Shown here one piece after another: positions 50,259 to 59,249 of a stretch of DNA of 64,000 bases. Every line of letters begins with the position of its first letter. The first letter of the stretch is position 1. Source of the stretch: Saccharothrix sp. ALI-22-I (GTDB lineage: Bacteria > Actinomycetota > Actinomycetes > Mycobacteriales > Pseudonocardiaceae); contig NZ_MTQP01000046.1 in the NCBI RefSeq assembly GCF_001984175.1, positions 61,191 to 125,190 on the forward strand, in the 5' to 3' direction. Position numbers and translations under genes: made by a program. The notes beneath the pieces were generated by a model. The model searched no databases. It saw only the letters and a program-made list of their open reading frames with translations, and was not told the origin of the DNA.

Positions 50259-50449
50259 GAGCCCCCGCCCCCTCCGACCAGCCACCCAGTCTCGCGCACC
50301 CGGGCTTTCCCCGGCGTGAAAGTGCGACGAAAGCACCGCCACGATCCTGGTCCCGTCGGCCGGCGACCAGTTGCCAGTGGTCGGTTGGCTCGGAGGACCA
50401 ACACATGACACGGCTCACCGTCGCACGTATCTCCCCGGAAGGAGACCCA

Positions 50450-51109
50450 ATGGCAGCCGAGTTGATCACGGCGGTGATCGTGGACGATCACGCGGCGATC
50501 GCGGCAGGCGTGCGGTACTGGTGCGAGCAGGCCGACCCGCCGATCGCGCTCGTCGACGCCGGGGCACGGCTCGCCGACATCTGGACGGGGCCGGGCGCCG
50601 CCGCCGACGTGGTCATCTTCGACCTGGAGCTGGTGCCCGGGAAGCCGGACTTCGGCGAACTCCGCGGGCTGGTGGACAGCGGACGCCGGGTGGTCGTGTA
50701 CTCGCACCACGCCGACTACGCCACCGCGATCAAGTGCCTCGACCTCGGGGCGCTCGCGTACCTCACCAAGCGCGAAGGCCCGGAGCACCTGATACCGGCC
50801 ATCCGCGCGGCCGCGCGGGACATGCCCTACCCCACCCCGCCACTGCCCGGCACGGACGACGCGCCCGGCAAGCCGCGCCTGTCCCCGCGCGAGGTGGAGG
50901 TGCTGCGTGCCTGGTTCGCCTCGATGTCCAAGGAACTCGTCGCCGCGAAGCTCCACATCACCGTGAAGACCGTCGACACGTACATCACCAGGGCACGGGT
51001 GAAGTACGCCAACGTCGGCCGTGCCGCCCGCACCAAGAGCGACCTCGTCACCCGGGCGCTCGACGACGGCGTCATCACACTGACTGAGCTCAACCAGGCC
51101 GCGCTGTGA
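50450..51109 (+). CDS. NarL/LuxR-family response regulator
   Basis: 219 residues from ATG 50450, with GGAAGGAG seven bases upstream. The receiver domain has the acidic pair Asp12-Asp13 (VIVDDHAAI), the phosphoacceptor Asp58 (VVIFDLEL) and Lys107 (YLTKREG). The C-terminal helix-turn-helix (about 150-205) includes LSPREVEVLRAWFASMSKE and TVDTYITRARVKYANVGRA. No histidine kinase is next to it. It is divergent from the SARP gene, and a decayed paralogue of its DNA-binding end lies between the arms of the cluster, so regulators of this type are probably tied to it. Confidence 0.87.
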   Translation: MAAELITAVIVDDHAAIAAGVRYWCEQADPPIALVDAGARLADIWTGPGAAADVVIFDLELVPGKPDFGELRGLVDSGRRVVVYSHHADYATAIKCLDLGALAYLTKREGPEHLIPAIRAAARDMPYPTPPLPGTDDAPGKPRLSPREVEVLRAWFASMSKELVAAKLHITVKTVDTYITRARVKYANVGRAARTKSDLVTRALDDGVITLTELNQAAL

Positions 51110-51688
51110 GGCTGGTTCGAAACGGAGTACTGAACCGAGCGGTCGACGGGATCAAAGCGCATGCACCAGATCAGATCGAAGAGGTCCGTCATGACCGATG
51201 AGTCGATGCACGCGCTCCTCAGTCCACCGAATACCCACTCGGCGTCAGCCAGCCGCCCCTTGGGATCGCTGACCTGCCGGAACCAGAACAAGTCCGCAAG
51301 GTTCGCCGACAGATCATCCAGTTCGTGATCGGACCGAGCCCCATCGCGCTCGGCATCTCCATCGGCAGCGGTGAGTGGCTGCTCGGGCCGATCCCAGGGC
51401 GGCCGGCACAACCAAACCTCTCGCCAGCCGCGCGCCGGGCCGTGTCAATGGCCAGTTGGGATTCCCCAGTGGCGGCCAGTTAGCGGGGAGGTATCTGGCC
51501 GCGCATGGTCACCGAGCGTCGCCTGCATACCGCGCTGTAGTGGTCCGTCTGCGTTTGATCTGCCACTGTCGCCCGGCTGCTCAACCGTCATGCCGTCAGC
51601 ACTGGCTCGTCCGCCGCCGACACCTACGATCAGCGCTCTGGAAATCGATTGGCCGGTGGGGCCCGACCCCTGTCAGGATCATGATTTT
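51110..51688. other. Non-coding or relic stretch of about 580 bases
   Basis: No convincing gene. A minus-strand frame between about 51120 and 51340 reads LSANLADLFWFRQVSDPKGR and then VMTDLFDLIWCMRFDPVDR. This is plausible protein but would continue through the 3' end of the response regulator. It may be a small gene fragment of unknown family. Confidence 0.35.
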
Positions 51689-52501
51689 GTGAGCAGTCGC
51701 CCCGTCATTTCCGAGGTTCCGACTGGACCGGTGCCGGTCCCCGACATCGTCACAGCGCTCGCCGGTGACGCCGCCATCACCCCCGTGTGGCGCAACGAGC
51801 TCGGCGGCCTGACCTTCCGCTTGGACGTGGGCGATGGCGCCAGGTATGTCAAGTGGGTCGCCGCCGGGACCCCTGAGATCGACCTGCGCGGCGAAGCCGA
51901 GCGCCTGGCCTGGGCGCAGCGCTGGGCGCGTGTCCCACCGGTCCTCGACCACGGCATCGATGCCGAGGGCGCGTGGCTGATCACGGCGGCCGTCCCCGGC
52001 CGGTCGGCGGTGGAGCCCCGGTGGAAGGCCGAGCCTGGTATTGCGGCGGCCGCGATCGGCCGCGGACTGCGCCTGCTCCACGACACCCTGCCGGCGGACC
52101 GGTGCCCGTTCGACTGGAGCGTCGAGCGGCGGCTCGTACGCGCCGACGAGCGCATCGCCGACGGCGAGGGCGTGGCCGACTGGTCCCCCGAGCACCGGCA
52201 TCTCGGGTTGACCGAGGCCAGGGCTCGGCTCGGTGAACCGCCCGCGATCGACGGTCTCGTGGTCTGCCATGGAGACGCCTGCACCCCGAATACCCTGCTG
52301 CACGACGACGGCACCTTCGCCGCGCACGTCGACTTGGGTTCGCTCGGGGTGGCTGACCGGTGGGCCGATCTGGCGGTCGCGACGTGGAGTCTCGACTGGG
52401 ACTACGGTCCCGGCTTCGACGGCATCCTGTACGACGCGTACGGGATCGACCCCGACCCGGAACGCATCGCCTACTACCGCTTGCTCTACGACTTGGCGTG
52501 A
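51689..52501 (+). CDS. APH(3')-type aminoglycoside phosphotransferase homologue
   Basis: 270 residues from GTG 51689, the usual APH(3') length. The eukaryotic-kinase-like fold shows the N-lobe Lys in GARYVKWVAA, the catalytic loop VVCHGDACTPNTLL with Asp196, and the Mg-binding HVDLGSLGVADRWADLA. The C-terminal block SLDWDYGPGFDGILYDAYGI is typical of the APH(3') family. It would phosphorylate a hydroxyl of an aminoglycoside or a related compound with ATP. In an antibiotic producer it could be self-resistance or a relic of another pathway. The adjacent cluster does not look like an aminoglycoside cluster, so the substrate is open. Confidence 0.87.
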   Translation: MSSRPVISEVPTGPVPVPDIVTALAGDAAITPVWRNELGGLTFRLDVGDGARYVKWVAAGTPEIDLRGEAERLAWAQRWARVPPVLDHGIDAEGAWLITAAVPGRSAVEPRWKAEPGIAAAAIGRGLRLLHDTLPADRCPFDWSVERRLVRADERIADGEGVADWSPEHRHLGLTEARARLGEPPAIDGLVVCHGDACTPNTLLHDDGTFAAHVDLGSLGVADRWADLAVATWSLDWDYGPGFDGILYDAYGIDPDPERIAYYRLLYDLA

Positions 52502-52820
52502 CCCGTTCGCACCCACGGCTTGACAGTTCGGCCGAGGTAGTCAGCCAGGTGGTCCAGAGCGGTCACGTCGTGGACGTACGGGCCGGGCGTGGCGGCCGAG
52601 CCGCCCGTGGTGCGGGGCAGGCCGCTGTAGAGCTGGGCAGCGGGCGGCTGGGACACAGGTCGGTGGCCTCACCAGAACCGCACTCCGGCTACGGAGCGTA
52701 ACATTGCAACTGGCCGTCCCCGGGGACTTCGAACTGGCCGCTGACAGGGCCGGCCGCCCAACGCCCAGGCGATCTTCTCCCACACGGCACGCAACAGCGG
52801 GCTGGCCCTGCTAGTTAGGG
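52502..52820. other. Intergenic, no gene seen
   Basis: About 320 bases between the phosphotransferase and the IS4-type remnant. I see no coding frame or hairpin I would defend. The 3' part may be an IS edge. Confidence 0.4.
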
Positions 52821-53355
52821 TCATGGGTCGGTTGTCAAGCCGGTGGCGACGATGTTGCTGGTGGCCTGGTGGTTGGTGCGGTCGATGTCGCGTTTGGCGC
52901 GGTGTTTGAAGATCGCTCGTTTCACCACGGGTGGGCCGACGCGGGATCGACGTGGGGGCAGCGGGTCGGCCAGGACGGCGCGGCCGATCCTGCCGACGAG
53001 GTCGACGGTGGTGGCGGCGATGACGCCCGCGGCGCGGACGATCTGGTCGCGGGCGGTCTGCAACGTGATGGTGAAGCCTGCCCGGTCCGGGCTGATCGTG
53101 GGGTGGTTCATGGTGGCGTCGGCCATTGCCAGGCGCAGCGCCTGATAGGCGGTCAGCAGGGCATGGACCTCCTGGTCGATCCCGTCCGGGGTGCGGGCGC
53201 GCAACAGGCGCCCGCCCAGGGTGGTGGACTTCAGTTCCAGTAACGCGGTCTCGCTCCTCCACCGCTGGTGGTAGAGCGCGACGATCTCCAGGGCAGGATG
53301 CCGGTGGTGGTCGAGCAGGGTGGTGATCAGGCGGTAGCGGCGACGTTCGCGCAGA
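52821..53355 (-). pseudogene. C-terminal part of an IS4-family transposase
   Basis: The minus-strand frame reads ALEIVALYHQRWRSETALLE, then LGGRLLRARTPDGIDQEVHA, LLTAYQALRLAMADATMN and DQIVRAAGVIAATTVDLVGR. This is the DDE/YREK region and tail of actinobacterial IS4-type transposases; YHQRWRSE corresponds to the signature block with the catalytic Glu. The N-terminal two thirds with the catalytic Asp residues are missing, and another transposase remnant abuts its upstream side. It is non-functional. Confidence 0.75.
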
Positions 53356-53451
53356 GCCTGCGCCGGGTGGAGACCAAGGTCAACCTGTGCGGTGCCAAAG
53401 CCGGTACACAGGCTCTGACCTTGTGCTTGCCGAAAATGGCGTCCGTGCAGG

Positions 53452-54034
53452 TCAGGCGGGGTGGTGGTACTCGTTGAGGATGCCGCTCAGTCGTTGCCGT
53501 CGGCGGATGTCGAGTCGGGTGATTGCGGCTTGGTCGGTGGTTGGTTGTGGCAGTGGGTGTAGTGGTCGGGTGTTGGTGATGCCTTGGTGGGGTCGGTGGG
53601 TGTTGTAGAAGTGCTCGTACTCGCGCAGGGCGTGGAGCAGGTGCCGTTGGTTCCAGATCAGCGTTCGGTCGAGGAGTTCACGGCGGCAACTGCGGATCCA
53701 GCGCTCCATGATCGCGTTCATCCGCGGTATCCGGACACCGGTGAGGACGACCTGGATGCCCGCGTCGGCGAGGACGGCATCGAACAGCGCTGGGAACTTC
53801 CCGTCCCGGTCGCGGATCAGGTACCGCATGGAGCTGCCCGCGTCCTCGAGATCCATGATCAGGTTCCTGGCGGCTGGGGTGACCCAGGACGCGGTCGGGT
53901 GCGCGGCGTTGCAGGACGGTGATCTGGTGCCGCAGCACCAGGATCTCCACGTCCTTGTCTCGATCACTCATGGGTAGCAGGCGCAGCAACGCGAACGCGT
54001 TGGTCATGCCCAGGTAGGCCAGTCGGAGCAGCAC
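53452..54034 (-). pseudogene. Integrase-core transposase, internally deleted
   Basis: The N-terminal piece (TNAFALLRLLPMSDRDKD, VEILVLRHQITVLQRR) lies in one frame. After a frame change and loss of the middle it continues as VTPAARNLIMDLEDAGS, MRYLIRDRDGKFPALFDAVL, IPRMNAIMERWIRSCRREL and the end SGILNEYHHPA. The first catalytic Asp region is absent while RDRDGKF and the Glu (MERWI) remain. It is one of three elements of this general type in the window that have lost the segment between N-terminus and catalytic core. Confidence 0.75.
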
Positions 54035-54130
54035 AGCCGGTCATCATGCCGTGCTGGTCGATGTCACGGCGGATGGCAACTGCGCCTGTGAGCGCTTCGA
54101 GGCCTTGGGTCTTGTACACCCTCTACCTGC

Positions 54131-54232
54131 ATGGATGAGGTTATCGGCAGGCACAGCCCGCTGGCGTCCGAGGGGCTCGAGTTGGTCTTCGCGGACGAGT
54201 ACGGCGAGCAGCGGGTCTCCTGGGCCCCGTAG
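54131..54232 (+). other. Possible 33-residue 3' gene remnant
   Basis: The frame from ATG 54131 to TAG 54232 reads HSPLASEGLELVFADEYGEQ and ends RVSWAP. It looks like the C-terminus of a larger acidic protein whose 5' part was removed by the adjacent transposase remnant. No ribosome binding site is clear. Family unknown. Confidence 0.25.
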
Positions 54233-54299
54233 TCGATGTCGACCCTCAACTGACGCGGACGCGGTAGGTTGCCAGCGCGCTCGTCCCAGGGAGACCAGC

Positions 54300-54869
54300 A
54301 TGACCGCACCACCGCCCGGACCGCACTGGCAGGGCCAGCGAGGTCAGCAAGATCCGTACGGCCCGCCGCCGCACGGGCTGCCGCAGCCGCCGTACGGCCC
54401 CCCGCCGTACAGTTACGGCCCGCCGAAGAAGAGCAACACCGGGCTCGTCGTCGCCCTGGTGATCGTGTCCGTGCTGCTGGTGGCGGGTGCGGGCGCGGCC
54501 ATCTGGTACCTGACCAGCCGACCCGACGCGCAGACCGGGCCGATGCGCCCGACCGCGCCGACCGGCGCCCCGCCCACCGACGCCCCTCCAAGGGAGGCGC
54601 AGGCGATGGCCCGCGACCACGCCAAGGAGTACGTGGCCGCCATCAATGCCCGCGACGAGGCCGCCGCGACCGCGCTGACCTGCAGTCTGGAGCGGCCCGG
54701 CCAGGTCTACGACGAGGGCGTGGAGCGCGGTCCGGCCCGGCTGGGGTCCAAGCCGGTCTCGATGAGCAAGTTGACCATGGAGTACTCCGTGGAGTTCGAG
54801 TCCGGGGAACCTGCGTTGATCGAGCTCCGCTGGCCGCAGAACGGTTCCGGGTCCTGGTGCATCGGCTGA
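54300..54869 (+). CDS. Pro-rich single-pass membrane protein (DUF4878-like)
   Basis: 189 residues from ATG 54300. A Pro/Gly/Tyr-rich cytoplasmic segment (LPQPPYGPPPYSYGPPKK) is followed by one transmembrane helix (TGLVVALVIVSVLLVAGAG). A Thr/Pro linker leads to an extracellular domain of about 90 residues (MARDHAKEYVAAINARDEA, LTMEYSVEFESGEPALIELR). The layout matches actinobacterial Lumazine-bd/DUF4878-type secreted proteins. Function is unknown; the gene stands alone among mobile-element remnants. Confidence 0.75.
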   Translation: MTAPPPGPHWQGQRGQQDPYGPPPHGLPQPPYGPPPYSYGPPKKSNTGLVVALVIVSVLLVAGAGAAIWYLTSRPDAQTGPMRPTAPTGAPPTDAPPREAQAMARDHAKEYVAAINARDEAAATALTCSLERPGQVYDEGVERGPARLGSKPVSMSKLTMEYSVEFESGEPALIELRWPQNGSGSWCIG

Positions 54870-55179
54870 AGTCGAGGTACGGCCCGACCGGCGGTGACAT
54901 AGCGCACTGAACACCGGGTGGTGGCGCGGCGCCGATTCCGTGGAATGCGCGGCATTGCACCAGGGGGATGCGGGCGCTGCGGGTCGCGCCCGGCCCGTAA
55001 GGGGGAACCTGCGTGCGGTCCGGCGACTACGTCAGAACCAGACGCACGTCGAGGTAGACCTCGCAGCGTGCGAGTACTGCCGTGACACAGTGGCAGAGCT
55101 GCGCGAAATGGCCAGTCCACTGAGCCATTTTCATCGTGACGGTGCAGGTCACGGCGCAGGCTGAACGGCTGGATGCGGG
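54870..55179. other. Intergenic, no gene seen
   Basis: About 310 bases between the Pro-rich membrane protein and the IS copy. No coding frame, hairpin or other element was supported. Confidence 0.4.
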
Positions 55180-55976
55180 TATGCCGCTCGAAAAGTCATC
55201 GTCGCTCGTGCTGCGGCTCGCCAGAGAGAACCCACGGTGGGGGCACCGGCGGATCCAGGGCGAACTGACCCGACTCGGCCACCGCATCGCCCACTCGACG
55301 GTCTGGCAGATCCTGCACGAAGCGGGCATCGACCCGGTGCCCCGCCGTGCCGGCCTGACCTGGCGGGAGTTCCTCACCGCCCAGGCCCAAGGCACCATCG
55401 CGGCGACTTCCTCCACCTCGACACCGTGCTCGGCAGGCGCCTGTACGCGCTGGCCTTCCTCGAACACGGCACCAGGCGCCTGCACATCACCGGTGTCACC
55501 GCTCACCCCACCCAGGAGTGGACGACGCAGCAGGCCAGGAACCTCGCCGCCGACCTCGGGCATCGAATGGAGTCCCTGCGCTTCCTGCTCCGCGACCGCG
55601 ACGGCAAGTACGGCCAGACGTTCGACACAGTCTTCCAAGCCGACGATCTCCAGGTGATCAAGAGCGCGCCACAGGCGCCCCGGATGAACGCCCACTGCGA
55701 ACGGGTCATCGGCACGCTCCGACGCGAAGTCCTCGACCACATCCTGATCCTGGGAGAGGTTCATGCACGTCAAGTCCTCGCAGCCTACGAAGACCACTAC
55801 AACCGACACCGGCCCCACCAGGCCCGTGACCAACTACCACCCGAAGCTCAGCAGCACCCCACCGCGGTACACGACCTCGACACCCGCAGACTGCACCGCA
55901 CCTGCATCCTGGGCGGCCTCATCAACGAGTACAGATACGCTGCTTGACCAGCAACGATGACTTTTCGAGCGGTACA
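55180..55976 (+). mobile_element. Internally deleted copy of the 8.4-kb insertion sequence
   Basis: The ends repeat those of the element at 8387-9563: atgccgctcgaaaagtcatc on the left and, reversed, tgtaccgctcgaaaagtcat on the right. Length is about 0.8 kb instead of 1.18 kb. The left end runs directly into cgtgctgcggctcgcc, which in the full copy lies near 8789, so about 370 bases containing the transposase N-terminus are missing. Both copies have the same orientation. Confidence 0.8.
55181..55947 (+). pseudogene. Truncated and frameshifted integrase-core transposase
   Basis: The frame starts at the IS end and enters the protein at LVLRLARENPRWGHRRIQGE. It reads to TWREFLTAQAQGTIAA, where a one-base loss (gcggcgact for gcggcggact) shifts the frame. 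The second frame continues GDFLHLDTVLGRRLYALAFL, LLRDRDGKYGQTFDTVF, MNAHCERVIGTLRREVL and ends GGLINEYRYAA. The DDE residues are there but the N-terminal third is deleted, so it is inactive. The sequence is close to, yet clearly diverged from, the copy at 8.4 kb. Confidence 0.8.
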
Positions 55977-56144
55977 GCGTCGGCCGGAATCGGTGCGCCG
56001 CAGGCGTGACCATGGCAGCCTGGTGGGCATAGCCGATCGTGCCCAGGCGGCGCGAGATCAACCGGCGCCGGGCATCGTCGCCGGCGGCCTGGCCGCCCGG
56101 ATAATTGACTCGCCGCGTCAGCGGGATGCCGATGTAATCCTGCC

Positions 56145-56903
56145 ATGCGCATCACCTCGGAAACCGTCGCTGACGGCATCCGCGCACAGCTCTTCACCAT
56201 CGGGGACATCCCCGGGGTGCTCTGGACGCCCGCCGAGGGCTCCGGTCCCCGTCCGCTGGTCTTGATCGGGCACGGCGGCGGCCAGCACAAGAAGGGATGG
56301 GAAGTCGTCTCCCGAGCCTTCCCCTACGTCACCTCCTGCGGCTTCGCGGTCGCCGCGATCGACGCGCCAGGTACCGGCGACAGGCCGGAGCACCCGGAGA
56401 TCCGGCGGCTCGTCGCGGTCATCCAGGAACGAGAGGCTGCGGGCGAGCCCTTCGGCCCGGCGTGGCCTGCCCTCAACGAAACCGTGGCGTCGCAGCTCAT
56501 ACCCGACTGGCAGACCACCCTGGACGCACTCCAGAAACTGGACTCCGTCGGCGACAGCCAGCCCGTCGGGTACTACGGCCTGTCCCAAGGGGGTGAGATG
56601 GGCATACGCCTCGTCGCGGCCGAACCTCGGATCACGGCTGCGGTCCTCGGCCTCATCGGAAGCGACTGGCTCACCGACACCGCAGCGCGGATCACGATCC
56701 CGGTCGAGTTCGTGCTGCAGTGGGACGATGAAGGCAATCCACGGGACTCAGTCATGAAGCTGTTCGACGCACTCGGCTCCGCCGAGAAGACCCTGCACGC
56801 CAACCCCGGCAGCCACTTTCGAGTCCCGTCCTTCGAAATCGACAGCTCGATCCGGTTCTTCGCCCGGCACCTGGGTAGCCCTGGCACCGCGAGCAGCTCC
56901 TGA
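56145..56903 (+). CDS. Alpha/beta hydrolase (dienelactone hydrolase/esterase type)
   Basis: 252 residues from ATG 56145. The oxyanion-hole segment is VLIGHGGGQHKKG, the nucleophile elbow YYGLSQGGEMG, the acid probably Asp in VLQWDDEGN and the His in NPGSHFRVP, giving a complete catalytic triad. No signal peptide is visible, so it is cytoplasmic. The substrate is unknown. It stands alone downstream of the deleted IS copy and shows no sign of belonging to the biosynthetic cluster. Confidence 0.82.
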   Translation: MRITSETVADGIRAQLFTIGDIPGVLWTPAEGSGPRPLVLIGHGGGQHKKGWEVVSRAFPYVTSCGFAVAAIDAPGTGDRPEHPEIRRLVAVIQEREAAGEPFGPAWPALNETVASQLIPDWQTTLDALQKLDSVGDSQPVGYYGLSQGGEMGIRLVAAEPRITAAVLGLIGSDWLTDTAARITIPVEFVLQWDDEGNPRDSVMKLFDALGSAEKTLHANPGSHFRVPSFEIDSSIRFFARHLGSPGTASSS

Positions 56904-57294
56904 CACCACCGGCGCCACGCCGACGCGCGGTCCGGCGCCAACGCCGTGCCCGATCTCGCCTGTCCGGGCCGGCCAGGCAGCCGGTTGGCGGCGCCCCTGC
57001 GGGTCCCCAGTATCGGCCAGCCGCCGCAACTGCTCGATACGGCCACTCCTGACCAGCTGTATCGCCACCTGGCGCGTACTGGGTGCGAGACTCATCGCCG
57101 GCACCGACAGTGCAGGAAGAACGACATCACCCCACAGTCCTAGCACGTGCGTCGACGTCCCGAGCCGACGACCCGTACGACTGGAGTCCACTGGGCATCG
57201 TCCAAGGCGGCACTCCGGCCGACGCGCACGAGCGACAAGGCCGATGTCTGTCCACTCGGGATAGCTGCGGGGGTGTCCTGCCGCCGTTGCGGGG
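56904..57294. other. Intergenic, no gene seen
   Basis: About 390 bases between the hydrolase and the convergent winged-helix regulator. No supported coding sequence, and I found no clear terminator. Confidence 0.4.
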
Positions 57295-57603
57295 TTACGC
57301 TTGGTCGTGCCGCTCGAGCAGTGCTCGCAGCACCGCCATCTCCGCGGCGAGCGCCTCGCGGCCCGCCGCGGTGACGCTCAGCCACGTCTTCGCGCGTTTC
57401 CCGTCGTAGCCCTTCTCGACCTCCAGCAGGCCGGCCTCTTCGAGGACCGTGACGTGCCGGGACAGGTTGCCCGCAGTGAGATCCAGAATGGACTTGAGGT
57501 AGCCGAACTCCACCCTCTTGGCCTCGGCCGCGATCGTCAGGATGCCCAGCCGGTGCCGCTGGTGGACGGTGTCGTCCAGGCCCGACGTGGGGTGCTCGGT
57601 CAT
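57295..57603 (-). CDS. Winged-helix transcriptional regulator (MarR/PF13601 type)
   Basis: 102 residues: a single winged helix with EAKRVEFGYLKSILDLTAGN as helices 1-2, LSRHVTVLEEAGLLEVEKGY as the recognition helix and wing, and KTWLSVTAAGREALAAEMAV as the dimerisation end. This is the small 'winged helix DNA-binding domain' family often encoded with a membrane protein under its control. Its ATG overlaps the stop of the upstream membrane protein gene as ATGA, so the two form an operon. Confidence 0.87.
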   Translation of the reverse strand: MTEHPTSGLDDTVHQRHRLGILTIAAEAKRVEFGYLKSILDLTAGNLSRHVTVLEEAGLLEVEKGYDGKRAKTWLSVTAAGREALAAEMAVLRALLERHDQA

Positions 57604-58436
57604 GCGGGGATCTTGTCCCGAACCCGACGGGCGATGAGCCCACCGACCCCGCCGAGCACGAGGATCAGCGACGACGACAGCAGATCACCGAAGTCGATCA
57701 GCGCCACCGGCCACAGGACCGAACCGTAGACCCACGTCGACCACCCGTTCACGAACAGCGCCCAGACGGCGAACAGCACGGCGAACGACGTGCACAGCGC
57801 ACTGCGCTCCACCCACGCCAAACCGAGCACGCCCACCGTCACCACCAGCAACGGCCCGAACGGGAAGACCATCACCAGGTGGGCGACCAGGATCAGCGAC
57901 AGGATCACGATCGCGGTCCGGAGCTTCCGCTTCGCGAGCAACGTCGCCACCACGACCCCGGCGACCAGGACCGAAAGCGCGACCGGCCAACCCAAGGTGG
58001 TGAAGACCAGCCGGGTGGCCAACGGCACGCCCAACAGCGGAAAGGCCAGCACGAACACGGTCACCTGGACGTAGAGCCGCGTCGAGGTCTCCACCCCGAC
58101 CTTCCCCGCCCGCCACCGGTACCACCACACCGTCGCCAGGAATCCGACCGTCAGCGCGGCCATCCAGTAGAGGTCCTTCCACAGGGACGGGCGGTCGGTG
58201 AAAGTGGAAGTCCTCGTCGCCTGCCCCGTCGGGTGCAACCAGTGCCACACCGACGGCAGGTCGTGCGTCGACCAGGAGCAGGCGGACGCGCACTGCACAG
58301 GCAGGTACAACGGGATCGCCGCCGCGACGATCACCCCGAACAGCAGGAACGGGAACCAGTAACCGTGCCGGTCACGACGAGCGCGCCGCCGCAACGCCGA
58401 CAGCTCGTCGAGCAGATACCTCGGATCATTCCCCAC
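57600..58436 (-). CDS. Multi-pass membrane protein paired with the winged-helix regulator
   Basis: 278 residues from GTG 58436, preceded by GGGGGT. An N-terminal charged segment (YLLDELSALRRRARRDRHG) leads to at least five hydrophobic helices, among them YWFPFLLFGVIVAAAIPLYL, WMAALTVGFLATVWWYRWRA, LYVQVTVFVLAFPLLGVPLA and ALCTSFAVLFAVWALFVNGW. No transport or catalytic motif is recognised. Pairs of this kind are common in actinobacteria; the regulator presumably senses conditions and controls both genes. Confidence 0.75.
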   Translation of the reverse strand: MGNDPRYLLDELSALRRRARRDRHGYWFPFLLFGVIVAAAIPLYLPVQCASACSWSTHDLPSVWHWLHPTGQATRTSTFTDRPSLWKDLYWMAALTVGFLATVWWYRWRAGKVGVETSTRLYVQVTVFVLAFPLLGVPLATRLVFTTLGWPVALSVLVAGVVVATLLAKRKLRTAIVILSLILVAHLVMVFPFGPLLVVTVGVLGLAWVERSALCTSFAVLFAVWALFVNGWSTWVYGSVLWPVALIDFGDLLSSSLILVLGGVGGLIARRVRDKIPA

Positions 58437-58712
58437 CGCACAACCCCCAACCCCTCGCTGATGCAATCAAGTTTGCACTGCAAACCTAGCGACGTCAACC
58501 ACGCCCCATGAACCTCACATGGCCGTGCCTGAACGACGTGCTCTCGATGAGCGCGTATCGCCAAACCAGACCCCATACCTGCCAAAGATCGGCTGGCCAT
58601 GCGGGCCGTCGATCGGCCATACCGTTGCGCACAAGCAACCCGTCGACCGGCCGCAATCGGGCGGAATGCGAATCACGGCCTGATCTGAGGCCATCTTCTG
58701 GTATCTGATCTT

Positions 58713-59249
58713 GTGTGTCGATGGAGTCGGTGGCACCACAGCGACTTCTCCATCGAGTCCGGTCGGATCGTCTACCGGTGGTGCGTCAACAAACTCCTGG
58801 AGAGGAGCGACCTCGGTCCCCGTCTGGCCGGCCAGGGCGACGACACCGGCCGCATGGTGACGACGACTGGGGACACGCGAAGCGAACTCGTCGACGCGCT
58901 TGTGGTCGCCGATGCCAGTGACACCGGCGACCAGATTCGTCATGCGGTCGCCCTGTTCCGGGCGCGCGGTGCCGACAGGCACCAGAAGCGGTCAGCTGTA
59001 GTCGTTCTCGCTCGGGTCCTGGAGAGCCGACGAAACCTCCTCCGGGCCGAGCTGCTGAGCAAGGACGAGGACGCCTTGTTCATGATCGCGAACAAGTTCG
59101 ACATCCGACATCAGAACGAGTCCCAGAAGTCCGACTACGACGAGGCCTTCCTTGACTGGATGTTCTGGTGGTACTTGGCGACGATCGAACTGACGGACCG
59201 CCTCGCTCTCCGTGGCCAGCCTGCCGCGCAACCGTCTGAGCGAGCTTGA
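58713..59249 (+). CDS. Hypothetical protein, probably 5'-truncated
   Basis: 178 codons from GTG 58713. The start of the frame (CRWSRWHHSD) looks out of register. The convincing sequence begins at SIESGRIVYRWCVNKLLERS and continues SELVDALVVADASDTGDQIR, KRSAVVVLARVLESRRNLL, LFMIANKFDIRHQ and DEAFLDWMFWWYLATIELT. It is helical and soluble, without known motifs. No ribosome binding site supports 58713, so the original start was probably lost by deletion. Function unknown. Confidence 0.5.
   Translation: MCRWSRWHHSDFSIESGRIVYRWCVNKLLERSDLGPRLAGQGDDTGRMVTTTGDTRSELVDALVVADASDTGDQIRHAVALFRARGADRHQKRSAVVVLARVLESRRNLLRAELLSKDEDALFMIANKFDIRHQNESQKSDYDEAFLDWMFWWYLATIELTDRLALRGQPAAQPSERA

Noticed and set aside
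47256..50408. Long plus-strand frames opposite the SARP gene
   Set aside because: They are antisense shadows of high-GC coding sequence; the minus-strand protein has complete BTAD, NB-ARC and TPR features.
51689..52501. Phosphotransferase as a core biosynthetic gene of the NRPS/PKS cluster
   Set aside because: It is separated from the cluster by transposase relics and two regulator genes and belongs to the APH(3') resistance family.
53504..53604. G/T-rich stretch (gtggttggttgtggcagtgggtgtagtggtcggg) as a repeat or G-quadruplex element
   Set aside because: It is simply the complement of the Pro/His/Thr-rich end of the transposase remnant coding on the minus strand.
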